Positions 12,590 to 24,382 of a DNA stretch of 64,000 nucleotides are shown here, piece after piece. The notes under the pieces were generated by a model. The model saw nothing but the letters and a program-made list of their open reading frames with translations, was not told where the DNA came from and did not search any database. The position numbers were made by a program, and so were the translations under genes. Numbering within the stretch: the stretch's first letter is position 1; every line of letters starts with the position of its first letter. The stretch lies in assembly GCA_036345935.2 (NCBI GenBank), contig JADWOT020000006.1:20600967-20664966 (forward strand), given 5' to 3'. Source of the DNA: Taenia hydatigena. Its lineage: Eukaryota; Platyhelminthes; Cestoda; Cyclophyllidea; Taeniidae.

Positions 12590-14020
12590 TTGTGCATGAG
12601 TTTTATGCTCCAAATTCTAGTGAAAGGATGGTGAAAGGTGTCAAGGGACACAGTTTCAACCCAACTTTGTACATTTGTGATGCAACGTTCCTAAGTGTTT
12701 CGTGTAGTCAAGCACAGTGGATGGGTGAATCGCCTAAAGGACCTGAGTGTCAGGGAGAAGCAATCGTGGTGAATGACGGTTTACATCGTGAAGCGAATGC
12801 CTTTCGAATAGATTGTACAGATTAAATTGATTGATAAGGGAATACGTTTATAGAAAAAGATAAATAAATGAACGGAAAGTTGAACGGGTGAATGAAGGAT
12901 GGATGGATGCAGGATTGACGTATGAAAGTGGAGTAGGTGGATGTGTGCATAAAGGCATGGATAGGGACAGAAAAAGGGGCGAATGAATGGGTTCGTTCTG
13001 AGATCGTACATTTGCTGTCACGATCGGCCAATGAAGCCGAACGAGAACGTGGTCAAGCAATGGATTTGGTCTGTCTCCAAATGTCCGCCACTAAGCAGGC
13101 AAATGAACCACTTTCCGTATCAGCACGACCATTCCTCCAAAAAGCCGACTAGCCGATTAAATAAGTGCTGTGACTTTTCAAAATTGCCTTTATCCCAAAT
13201 TTCATGTCATTTTGCACATTCGTGATGTGCTAAATCTTTAAAAATGTTTGGAGATGTGCTTCCAATCATCGGTTGGAACACAACTCCCACAGCTTTTTAC
13301 GCCGACATCTCTACCGCAGTTACAACTAGACGAATCGTTTAATGTCGCGGCACCTTTCCGTTGAGAAGCGCCTGTGTTATACTGTGGCTTGTGTTTATGG
13401 TCTTATGCTCTTACTTTTTAGGTAGCTAATGTGTCGGCACATGTGCGGACATTGGAAGTGGTCTAGCATTACTGTCTTACAGAGATGGTTTATTCTCCTA
13501 CGAGCCTTTTATAACGAAGCCACGCAACGACTGTGCTGACGGCTACTCTAATGGACCGTTTGTTCCCACTTGCGAAAAAATGGACACAGCTAACGGCGTG
13601 TAGGCTCGATTTGGCTAAGTCAGGCCTTCTAGGGTGTCTGTACGAAGTGGTGCATCGGCATTAAATATCCCAGAAATTGGAATCGTAGTTGCTGGTGGCT
13701 TTTGTCAGGATAATCGACAAATGATGGAATCAAGACATGCTGAAACATTGGTCGAGGATGCGAAGCATGGGAGCGGGTGACGATGGATCAAGCTCAACCC
13801 GACGTTACAGGAACGCAGTTGTGCAGGGGTGGCCTACTTCAAAGGATGCGTAGTGGTTGCAGGAGTGGACTTTGAGTCAAGTGCTGAATGCCTTCCACTG
13901 GCATCGATGGAACTAACGAATGCTCTGTGGACTCGTCTTCAAGCATTTGACGTCTTTCTGCCTCCACTTACAACTCTTGTCTCAGTCAACAACGCATTGA
14001 TATTGTTATGGTGGCCAAAG
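12590..14020 (+). pseudogene. Decayed mirror copy of the KLHL-type gene
   Basis: This is the left-arm counterpart of the minus-strand Kelch gene at 18638-21372, in opposite orientation. Short matches to intron 1/exon 2 (12590-12650) and to the start of intron 4 (about 12705-12765) survive, so most of the BTB and BACK coding is deleted. From about 13140 homology is nearly continuous: end of intron 4, exon 5 (PQLQLDESFN), exon 6 (YRDG to TCEKMDTANG, missing the SIFIFGG blade) and exon 7 (IPEIGIVVAGG, AYFKGCVVVAG, SSAECLPL, VSVNNALILL). In-frame TGA codons sit at 13362-13364 and at 13778-13780, the second where the intact gene has the first Trp of GSGWRW. The open stretch 13829-14224 is the tail of exon 7 plus unrelated sequence and is not a gene of its own. 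No BTB can be made from this locus, so the usual CUL3-adaptor role is lost. Confidence 0.85.
12840..12970. repeat. Degenerate GGATG/GAATG-rich tract
   Basis: Left-arm counterpart of the ATCC-rich tract at 20205-20420, within the relic of intron 4 of the Kelch pseudogene. Short words such as GGATGGATG and GAATGAA recur without a strict period. Confidence 0.5.
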
Positions 14021-17000
14021 AATGGATTTGACGAAGAGGAGTATCCAAAGAACCCAAGACTGTTAGGAGGTCCAACTCCTGCAGGCTCATTCTTAACCGG
14101 ACCTATGAGACAAATAAAGGCTCACTTTAGACATGAGTTTTGTGCAAACATTATCGCCATTATCTTTGCTGTACAGACACTAATATTCTCAGTGAGCTTG
14201 TCAATTTCACAACCAAGAGGATGACCGAAAGACTATAGGCAGAGGGATGCCCTTGGGCAAAGTAAAACTTCCTCACGATTATGGACAAATATGGAAGAAT
14301 ATCATGGTCATTTGAGCAAATTTACTAGCATGCTTTTATCATTATCACGCCTCCCTGCAGAGTAGGCAATCCACACCGTACTTGTTATTGAAAGACCTAA
14401 CAGAGCCCTAAAACATGTTTTACATGCCAAGTAATCATCCATGTGTTCCATCGCAAACCTCAAACTAATCCTCTGCTTTCAACACAAACACACCTCTTCG
14501 AGTGCTCCTGGCCAGTGGGCAGTTTAGTCATCACCAAAACGAGAATGTGTACATCACAGGGAAGTGCATTTTCAACGAATGCAACAAAAGCAGAGGCAGT
14601 GTTTCCCATAGTCTAAACAGTTTGTTGATGTAATGCGTCTGGTCAGACAAGTCGGTCAGCATCAACTGCTCCTCACGAAAATGCCATCAGAAGCATAGGC
14701 AGAATGTGATTTCGCATAAGGCAGTGCCTCCGCCCCTTACAGCTGAAGCGCATATCACCCAAATGAAGTTGTGGTATTCCATTGACTCGACACCTGTCCA
14801 CGTTCAGATACGCTCTCTTATGTTATGTGTCCTCGAAGGTGGAACGATCTTCAGTTTATGATGGTTTCCACACCGTAATGGGTCAAAGACACGGCCTTTA
14901 GCCATACGCTGTTGCAAATAAAACAGATGAGGGAGGCGTGAATGCATTTTATAATGCACACATCCTTGTACCATCAATCCTACTTTCGAATTAATCTCCT
15001 CAGCTTTGCCAGCTAAGAAAACGACATTTTCACTTTTACTAGCAATTGCAGACGCCCAAAATTGATCAGAAGAAGCTGCAGTGTGTAGTGCAGTAAATGT
15101 TTGTCTCCCCTTCACCAGCCTCCTCGATTCTCCCTTTCTTTAGAAGGCGTTAGCCGATGTTGTCCACTTGACACGCAGAAGATGTTATGCGACAAACATT
15201 TTTACAGTCAGTACGGGTTCGTTTGAATGTACAATTTTGGCGAGAAGTGATCAGAATGCACGAGCTTTGTGATAGGACGGATGACATCGGCTCCGTGGAA
15301 GGAAATGAAGCCCTATCACACATAACCAAGTCCCACGGAATCTATTCCAATAACAGCAGAGGTGCGGTCCTAGACTACTCCTCTTTGCTGTGAATTCTGC
15401 TTTAATTTTTGGCAAAATAAGGAATCGTCTTGTCTTGCAACCATGGTTATCACGTGATGGATTATGCACTGACTAGGAGGCGATGTAAAGCGGATTTCTT
15501 TGTGCACACCACCTTCGCGGACACTACTCAGTGCGCACGAATGCCGTGGCACGATGGACGTCATCTAACCCCAAAGAAGGACTGCACTCGAAACGAGCAT
15601 CCCACTGACCACCGACCGCCGTCCGCAATGCAGGGATAGAAAGTGAATCACAGATGGTTCCATGCCAGATGGTGCTGCATCCGTCTTCGACGATCCGCCT
15701 TTTAAACCAACAGCCTGCATGATTACCAAGAGTTGACACCACCTCGATGTGCCAAATCGGGGTCTTTGGAGGTGTTACCGTTTCCAGTGGATACGTCTTA
15801 TCTTTCACTGCGTTGACTTTTGTCCGCTAATCATGTATGTCTGCAAAGTTTGCTTTTGAATCGGGTTTGGTTGCCAAGTAGGTTCTAAAATGTGGTAATA
15901 TGACTCGCCATTATGGAATAACGGCGATTCCTGACGAAGCGTAGGTCTGAGAACCTAAAGTCGTAGTTATACTACTGAGAGCACTCTAAATAGCCCCGAC
16001 TGTCAAACGAAATAGCAAATCTCTGCACTCAGATTAATTGGAAGCATTGTATTTCATCCTTTTAATGTACCCACCTCCGAACTGAGGGATGATTCAAGAG
16101 AAATTTGCTGTGCCAGGACCTGACAAGGACATCTTGGCCCAATCATGGCATCCACTCGAGTGCCTTCAGTCGAGCAGTACTTTTACAGGCATCATATCGG
16201 AGGGCATCATAAGTCTGATATAATTTAGTTGACAAGAAGTGATGGGTTGGATTTTAGAGCAGCTTTTTCGAAAGAGAGGATCTCAAAGTGTGACATCATG
16301 CAAGGTTTACAAATGCTATGCGCAGGCAAAGCACAACCACACGTTGGCAATTCATTTGGCAGTCTTATTGGGGGATTGCACACCTCCACTTCCCTCCTGA
16401 TGTCTTTTGGTCAAAATCCTACTACCGCGTGATTTGCAGACTTCAGAGCATTTAAAGTAAAAACTTAATTAATAACAAACAACATATATTTACATATTTA
16501 TAGATAACCGGACTACAATTATTATGACAATTATACTCTACAACTCGGCCGTCTCCTAAGTAGTGCGTTTAATGATTTGAAGTTGAAACCATTCTAAGGA
16601 AATAATGAGCCACCGATATCAAAGATTGCTAACATTATGCACCATAGATTATATCCATAAGGCATATGTTTAATCGAGAATTCGCTCGCTAAAGTACAAG
16701 ATGAAAGAGGACAAATTCAACAACCTTTCTTCAACTGTGATAGCAAAATTAATATTACCAACTCCGTTTGGCACATTTCGCATCGGCACTACATATATGC
16801 GACGTTTGGGTCCAACGTCACAAATATGTGACATACGTAAGTCAGCAATATGTAAGTAATGCCTCGTGCATCAGGAGCGGATCTTTGGAGTCGAGTGCTG
16901 TAGGTGTAGGAACGTCATTATCTAAGTTGAACAATTTCATTCTTTTTGGTGTTTTGCGCCATAACCTTAAGAGTGAACTCACTAAGACAGATAAACATAA

Positions 17001-18636
17001 TCTTACAGCAGGATCAGCTCGAATCACACTTCAAGTGTGTCATTATCATCTGCCGTTTGTTCTCAAGAGAGACGAAAAGACAGGAAATGCTTTGTGAAAA
17101 ATGCAAACTAAGGAACGTGAGAATCTAAATGCAATGCCAGTCCCCTCGTAAATTCCAAATGATTTGGCGGTTTCTGGGTAGCAGAGAGCACGATTGTCTT
17201 GAGGATTGTGCATCTAATTCACCGAGTGATGTACGCCATAATGAGGGGAATCAAACTCTGCATAACACCCAATCCTGCCAAAAAGGCCAAATCCAGTGAA
17301 TTTTAAACATAACAAGCAAGATTGCATTCGTTTCGCATTTTACTTTGCTGGTGTCAAGGCAGTGGCAATTCACTGGGAAAATACTATTTGAAATCAAGTG
17401 AAGGCGAGGACCACCTCAAAGAATTATCATTGGAGGTGATGACCACACACGGTAATGGGTCCTTTTGAACTCCAATCCCTACGGTAGAAGACGGAAGCGA
17501 GTGGAAGCGATGCTGACCATAAAGCAGACAAAGCAACGTGACTCACAGGTTGACATTGATGCGAACACGAGGGCAGGTGCTTGCACTCGAGATCAAGTCC
17601 ATAGCGTCATAACTGACGACACCTTGAAGGCTATTTGAGGCAGCAGTTTGTGCGCAAAATGCGATAAATCGCCAAATTGAGTAAATTTGCGTGCAACCTG
17701 CTTCAATTTTCGCTACGCCCATTTTCGTAGTCGTTGTGACTGCTGAAGATCAACCTTGAGAACCCGCTTCTGCTGTAAGGTCGAGCTGTTACAATTGTCT
17801 TCGGTGCACACACTCGCGACTAGTTTTAGCTGTTGCTGGTAGGGAGGAGTAATGAACGTCAGTGAAAGATTCCCACTCTATGGAATGACTTTGCATCTTA
17901 ATTTGCTGTTTCATGAAAGTGGCAGACACATCCAGATCCATTATGTCGACGAATACATTTGCCAACTGACAGGCAAGTGGAAGTTCACTAACCGCCACTG
18001 GTGACAGCGGACACTTTAAACGAAGTGGGCGCACGCCTTGTGCTTTGTGCCTCAGGTGCTCGAAACATCGCATAACGATCCTTTTCCTTCAAGTGATTTA
18101 GTGATTGCATGAATTTCCCTTACCATTACGTGATGCAATTTATGCTTCTTTGGTAATGAGAGTCAGTTAGGAGAAGTTTGTGCATCGAAATGTTCTTTTA
18201 GGTGGCTTATGATTCAATTCAACGATGGTTCATTGATGCAACTACTCGAGACTCCCTTGGAGGCAGAAGAAGACTTAATGCTTGAGCAGAATAGATGCAT
18301 TCGGCAAACAGAAAGGATTCGGGACTGCTGGCATGGCTCGGAGGCCATCCCATCCGGCTAGGGCAGCAATGTGGCCACCCAAGTAACCGTAACTGACATC
18401 GGTGGTCAAACAAGCAAAGTATTACAATGGCTTAGCATTGTGTCGATACAAAACACTTAATAAAAGCACATTTTTCCGCCCTATATTCAACACTTTTTTG
18501 GCACATGATGACCACCCCATTAAGTATTTTTTAGTTTTCCCTCAAAAATGCCGAACGTTAGAAGGAAACTTTGGAATTTGGCAAAACAAATTAGTGTATT
18601 GGAAATGTGAAACCAAAATCCTTGAACTGCAAATGC
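14021..18636. other. Loop of the inverted duplication; no gene supported
   Basis: Sequence between the two arms. Open frames up to 109 codons exist (for example 14804-15115 minus, 15524-15808 minus, 16768-17097 plus, 17789-18073 minus), but none shows known motifs, paired exons or a repeat partner. An AT-rich patch lies at about 16440-16520. The region begins right after the Kelch pseudogene and ends at exon 9 of the Kelch gene. Confidence 0.5.
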
Positions 18637-18637
18637 T

Positions 18638-21372
18638 TTAACGTTCTTCCGGCGTTTCTCTTGCCACCCGAAGATAAGACCATTTGAAATCTTCCAGCTC
18701 AAATAATGGCTTCCATTCGAAATTGGCCAACGGTTGGTTCTACAAGGGTTACAACATTATTAATTACTTTTGAGTAGTTAAGTAGTGAATGGAAACTAAT
18801 AATTTACCTCTTCGGTGGGTAAAAATTCATAGAATCTGTTCGTGGAAGAGTTGGATACCATAATAAAAAGGTTAATAAATTTAAGTAATTTGATCAAACA
18901 ATTTATGGTTCCACAGGATATGAACACAACACTTACCTAGCATTATCAATCTGTTGTTGAATGAGACAAGAGATGTCAATGGCCAGCCAGAGTCAGGAAT
19001 ATGAATTCCATTAAGAAGAGTCCACTGAGCGTTCGCCTGTTCGATCGATGTCAGTGGAAGGCATTCGGCACTCGACTCAATAAACCCTCCAGCAACCACT
19101 ACGCATCCTTTGAAGTAGGCCACTCCTGGACTAATGCGTCCCCTTAACATCGGATTGAGCTTGATCCATCGCCATCCACTCCCACTCGCCGCATCTTCTA
19201 CCATTATTGCAGCTTCTCTTGATTCCCCTACCATTTCTGAGTTAGCTTGATAACCACCAACAACCACGATTCCAATTTCTGGGATATTTAACGCCGATGC
19301 ACCATATCGTGCAGGCAGCATATCAGGGAGTTTGGTGAGCCTAGATTGTTGACTCATCCTAATCAAACATACCTGCCACTGGCAATGTCTAATTTTTCAC
19401 AAGTAGAAAAGTCCTTTTCACTAGAGCTGCCGCCAAAAATGAAAATCGATTCATTTCTCGACGCAACAGCAGGCCATGTGCGTTGCTGTGTTGTTTGAAA
19501 AGTCTTGTGGGAAGTAGAACCATCTCGGTAATTTACAGAGTCCACACTCCATATGGAGTCAACACAATCAACGAAACATACTCTACCTAAAAAGCAAGAG
19601 GATGAGACCATAACTTTAATTCACCGTCCAATGCAGTCGCTTTTCCACGGGAAGGAACTTCAAAATTGAACGATTCGTCCGGCTGCAACTGCGGCACAGA
19701 CGTTAAACACCGGGAACTTGAAACAGTATTGTCGCCGATGACCATCATCAGCACCTCTCTGAAAGTTTTCAAAAATCGGTCAGAGAGTGGCAGTGCAAAT
19801 GGCATGAAGGTTGCGAAAAGGGACAGTTTTACAGAATCCTATGGCTAAAAATAGGAGCACTTATCGAATCGACTAGTCGGTTCTTTGGGAGGGCGGTTAT
19901 TGCTATACTAAAAGTGATTCACGTACTTTCTTTGTGGCCGGCAGTTGGAGACAGGCCTCATCGCACGGTTTGCCTCCATCTTTCGCTCAGGAATTGAGTT
20001 GTGAAAAGGTGGTAAAGTGCTTTTATGTTTAACCCGAGATTTCGGCGTGAATAAGTGAGGGGATGTAAACGTGGCGCCCGTTGGTTGAGGAGCCTCAGGC
20101 CTTATTACAAATCTTGGCGGAGCACGTTTTGGCGGAACATCAGCTTTGGAACAGTCACAGAAATAAAGGAAAAGATAACTCAGAAGAACTACAAAATGCT
20201 GAATAGTGTCATCAACTCAACCAATTCGCACCTATGACTCCCAAATAAATTTGTCCATCCACTCCGTATTAAATCCTTCAACACGCATTAATGCATCTAC
20301 CCACCCATTTTGCATCCATTCTACATCGCACGCCCATTTTAATCCATTTCATCTTTTCATCCATCAATTACATCTCTTTTATTTACCACAAAGCCTTTCG
20401 CCCCTTGTCCATGTCCGCGTCTCTTCTTTAGTCTTACAGTCGTCTATTGAAATTGCTCATCCATGAATCTCACGTCCTTTAAACCATCCTCCCATTCACT
20501 GTGCTTACCTTTACGAAACCGTTTTCCACACCTCTCCACAAAGGTCCAGTATTCGCTTTGACATTGTGGGGACAGCCCTGTCAGCTCAATCCTCGAAATC
20601 ATCTTCCCAAACACCTTTGCCTTTTCCTTCACGTCACACCCATCAATGCCTGCTTCAAGCCAATTGCGAATCGCTCGGAACTTTGTTTCCTCACTCACGC
20701 ATTTCAGCCGGTTGCTTTCCAGTAGCATCTCGAAGTACTGTGCTGCCGTCTGCATCAGCAGCCCCCTTCGCAAGCACACATCTTCAAAATGTTCCGCCAT
20801 CATTGGAATGCATGATTCCATCAATCCACGGTTCAACGTAGCATTGGCTATGGACCACACCTCTGCCACATTGTCTAGAGAAATCCTTTAGTCAGTCAGG
20901 TTTTAACTCTGAAAAGACTTCTCCCACCTCGTTCTTATGAACTCCACGCACCAAGAGACGATTCTCGTGGAGCCGAGATTGTGTGCCAGAAGGTACAATC
21001 TCGTGGCATTTCCTGCTGAGATTGTAATTCTGCCCGTGTATGCGTAATCGACGACAGCCTCGACAATACTAAGAGCGGGTTAATGAAGGAAGTGATGTGC
21101 ACGTACTCTGCAGAAAAGCGTTTCCATTGTGTTGTCGCTCCATCTTGTTGAGTGGTCAGTGCTCTATAAAAAAGTGGGAACCTGGCTCCTAGAACCAGTT
21201 TATGTGCATTCACACATTTCCCATCCTTTGTCTAGAAGTTGGAGCATGAAACCAATGTACATAACCTCACCCTAATTCGTAGATCAGTGAGTTTTCCTTG
21301 TTCACGGAAGGTGTCAATTCTGTGGATAAGAAACAATTCGGCACTATCATCAGATTTCTCCACTCTCTCCAT
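18638..21372 (-). CDS. BTB-BACK-Kelch (KLHL-type) protein, 9 exons
   Basis: Proteins of this family are usually substrate adaptors of cullin-3 ubiquitin ligases: BTB and BACK bind CUL3 and the Kelch propeller binds the target. Exons read on the minus strand: 21372-21271, 21231-21107, 21068-20928, 20885-20509, 19756-19625, 19586-19373, 19340-18937, 18835-18808, 18739-18638. Introns are GT-AG and phases agree for the first seven. Exons 1-3 give the BTB fold (LTDLRIR, AHKLVLGARFPLFYRAL, VEAVVDYAYTG). Exon 4 is BACK (WSIANATLNRGLM to VERCGKRFRK). Exons 5-8 hold Kelch blades (SIFIFGG, GIVVVGGY, CVVVAGGFIESS). The product is about 541 residues, normal for the family. The start is the Met at 21372, just before the BTB core. 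The intron 4 acceptor (19757) was chosen for phase. The join of exon 8 to exon 9 (WKPLFELEDFKWSYLRVA, stop at 18638) is one base out of frame; the in-phase alternative instead reads on to a stop near 18520. The gene may be active or recently damaged. Orthology to a named KLHL is not claimed. Confidence 0.85.
19974..20099 (-). repeat. Second copy of the KLHL 5' end, inside intron 4
   Basis: Direct copy of 21367-21492, placed within the 752-base intron 4 (20508-19757) and in the same orientation. It keeps an ATG (19979-19977), then diverges after ATGGAG into a short frame (MEANRAMRPVSN). It is probably a relic of tandem duplication of the gene's 5' end. Whether it acts as an internal start site cannot be told from sequence. 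Confidence 0.8.
20205..20420. repeat. Degenerate ATCC-rich low-complexity tract
   Basis: Many ATCCA/CATCC/CATTT words in intron 4 of the KLHL-type gene. A comparable GGATG/GAATG tract at about 12840-12970 lies at the matching place in the left arm, so it predates the inverted duplication. The ORFs crossing these tracts are composition artefacts. Confidence 0.6.
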
Positions 21373-21492
21373 CTTTCGCTCAGGAATTGAAATGTGAAAA
21401 GGTGATAAAGTGCTTTTATGTTTAACCCGAGATGTGGGCGTGAATGAGTGAAGGAATGTAAACGTGGCGCGCGTTGGTTGAGTATCCTCAGG
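21367..21492 (-). repeat. 5' flank and start codon of the KLHL-type gene, copy A
   Basis: About 126 bases immediately upstream of, and including, the ATG at 21372-21370 (shared up to ATGGAG). This is the presumed 5' UTR/promoter-proximal region. No TATA box is evident. It matches 19974-20099 in the same orientation at roughly 90 percent identity. Confidence 0.8.
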
Positions 21493-24382
21493 TAACCTGG
21501 AGGAAACCAAGAGATTGGCTGCAATGCACAAGTGGTGCGTAAACCAGACCAGCGTCAACTGACATTCATTTGTGTGCTTTGAGTGTTCTCGTAAATGTGG
21601 CAATTGAATTTGCAAGCTTCAGTGATCCTTGCTTCTTGATGACAAGCCTTGACGTGATGCAAGAAGGGCGTATGCTGCGGCTCGGATGATTTGCGGCGAC
21701 CTTGACAGAGAGATTGGAAATGGATCTTGGAAACTGCTCTTGAGGTGACACCACCCGTAGTCGTGATTACTCTGAGAACGCTTGTAGCAGAGATGCTTGC
21801 ACTAAGGCGTTCATTACGTGTATCCGTGTTACGGGCCTCAATTATGCAAAATAGCAAATAAATGTGCCCCTATGTGGCGTCACCTATTTGCATCGTAGGT
21901 TAATTAAGCTTCGCTAATAAAAATTTTCCAACTGCCTTTCCTTATTCACCCACCACAAATGTTCCCACATGATTTACAGCGAAATGTATGTAGTTGTTTG
22001 CTCAGAATTACAAGCCTCTTGCAATAAGTCAGCTAACACTTTGTCAACCCAGAGAAATGGGCATGCCGACGCACAAGTGGCCTCCAAATACTCATTCAGT
22101 CCCTTCATTACCAACCAGCGATTTAGTGCTGACACAGGTTTTCATTTGCTGTTGCTGTCAACCTGTCAATGCCCCCAAAACCGTTCCAAGTCTACGATCG
22201 CTCAGGACATTTTTGTCCCAACCCACAGACACACAGTTCCTCCAGGGTGAGCATTGTGCTAAAAGTCGTCCGGATGCTAAATGAGTGCCCTTCCTGCTGA
22301 TGTGTGCATTTTAATAAATGTTATCTAACTGCCAGAAGGGTTTCGTGGCAGCCTACAAAGCGAGAGGGCGACGTGAGCCAAATATCGGCACATTCGGAGG
22401 CAGTAATCAAAGTGGAGGTGTGCGACTTCCTCAAGTGACTCCTCATGCACTGGTGGCATTCATCAATGAAGCAACGTCTGATTTTCTGCGTGTTATTCTT
22501 TCTTCTTGGCTAGAGCCTTATTTGAGCATCATACATTGCAGTTGTTCAAATAAACCGACTCACTTTTACTTCCTCTTTTAAAGTGAACAGTCTTGACTGA
22601 TGGACGATTCGGTGGCATCGAGTTCGAGAGAACACCCTCCAACCTGCTACTTACTATTCTTTACAAAATCAAATTGAGTTGAGAAAACGTAAGTTGACCG
22701 GAGGTTCCTTTGTAAGATCACCACACCTAACTTGTGTCCCACTCTCACGTGTCAGCGGATGTGTGCGGTGTGTTCAACCGTTGACACACTTACACCACTG
22801 TCCTGAGGTCCTTTTGGTTTCATTCCACGTCTCTCTCTCATGCAAATCCGAAGTCCGTAGAAGGGGCTAAGCAAACAAATGCATTGACGCAGGGTCGTAG
22901 AACAGAACTAGCTTCCCATAACCTCATCAAGTAGACATTTTAAGCGATATTTATAAAAGTGGAAACGTGAGTGGCAATTGTCATTTGAGGAATACGCTAA
23001 CTTGATGCGATTTTTCCCCACCAGCCAAATGCAGCAATATTTGGATCAGATTTTAACTCTTTCATTCGGAACCGCCAGCAATTATGCGGCCTTGGAGCCA
23101 TGTCAGTGACCTCATACGACCCTTCTCTACGTCCCGAATGCATATCCCATCCCACTATTATGCCATCCAAAAAAACAGCTAAATTGTAAATGGTGAGAAA
23201 ATTAGTGTTGACCCCATGCAGAAGACCTGGAATCTACCTCTACAGACAAAAACTACTCCCGTCATTGGTAGAATTGTTGTTACAACCAAACCACTCGAGA
23301 AGACCAACGTTGACGTTGATGGACTCATGATTCTAGCTGTTATCATTCTTCGACCGGACGCTTTCCTTTTCCATCCTACAAAGGAGACGTCACGCATCTG
23401 CGTGCCTCCTAGGCGGTCAAGCTTTCCGCTGCTCATTGTATGCTTCAGGATATTTGTTTCCTACAATGACGGTTGCAAATTCAAGAAGACACGTCTTTAT
23501 GATCAACAATTAAACAAGTCTTGAAGAAGGATTTGAAATTCTTGTTGATGAGTGACCTCTTTTGAGTGGACTCAATCAACCCATACAAAGCGCGACCACA
23601 CTGGACCACTAGCCATTAGCCAAAGCATCCAACACCCAATACGGCTATTCGCACTAACATAAAACCAAAGCGCCATCTCTTCAACAATTTACTTGCCCGG
23701 AGCCACTTGGCCACACATTTCGAATCTTGAGCAAGTAATCCACAAGATCATACAGAGGCGTCAAAGCAACCAGTTCAACCATCAGTTTCGTTGCGCGTGC
23801 TTAGCTTCGACGATAATTCACATTTTAATATTATTAACCACACCTGCAAATAAAGAGCAGTAGTGGGTATTCTACTCCACGATTTTCACAAAGCAGAGAT
23901 TATTCGAGTGCTGGCATTGAGGTATATTAGCTTTGCATTGAGGTGAGTCACACCAACAGCTCTGCACTTGATGAATGGCAGTCACTCAACTTTCAGTGGG
24001 GTACAGCTAACAGTTCTCGATATTGTATTTTTTGAAGTGCAGCCTATTTTCACTTAACTCCTCCGCGGTCATCACAATAATTCCATTATTATGCTGACAA
24101 CATTGCTACATGTAACTTTTCGTTTTGTCGATTATGTAGTCACGTGTGCTTGTGATTGAATGCCACACAGTCAGCTTTGCTTGGTCATACTCTTCTGTTC
24201 AGTGCGTTTCAACATACAGACAGCCTTTGTCTAGACTGATGTACTGATTTTCCAAAAAAAGAAACGATTTGGATTGAAAAACAGCACTCGAAGTATCATT
24301 AGCGCCGATTTGCTACACGATTTGGAGGAGAATCTACCACCCTGAAAGAGTGAAATGACGTAAAGGTGCTACTGACTTGTTG

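Larger units (their letters stand above)
7251..14020. repeat. Left arm of a large inverted duplication
   Basis: This segment is the imperfect reverse complement of about 18937-25630. Collinear anchors, left versus right: gene A (7250-9750 vs 24370-25625), a conserved exon-like block (10965-11100 vs 23020-23165), a second block (11540-11760 vs 22350-22580), a third (11840-12220 vs 21965-22285), a fourth (12320-12597 vs 21530-21860), then the Kelch locus. The left arm is longer because its outer 1.2 kb is tandemly duplicated, and shorter at the Kelch gene because BTB/BACK sequence is deleted. By eye, identity is around 85-95 percent in the conserved blocks. Confidence 0.85.

Noticed and set aside
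12781..13060. Overlapping His/Ser/Pro-rich minus-strand frames
   Set aside because: They are translations of the GGATG/ATCC-type low-complexity tract, open in all frames.
13829..14224. Stand-alone 131-codon gene
   Set aside because: It is the surviving end of Kelch exon 7 plus unrelated downstream sequence, following an in-frame stop at 13778.
20206..20466. 86-codon plus-strand frame in Kelch intron 4
   Set aside because: Low-complexity ATCC-rich tract on the strand opposite the gene.
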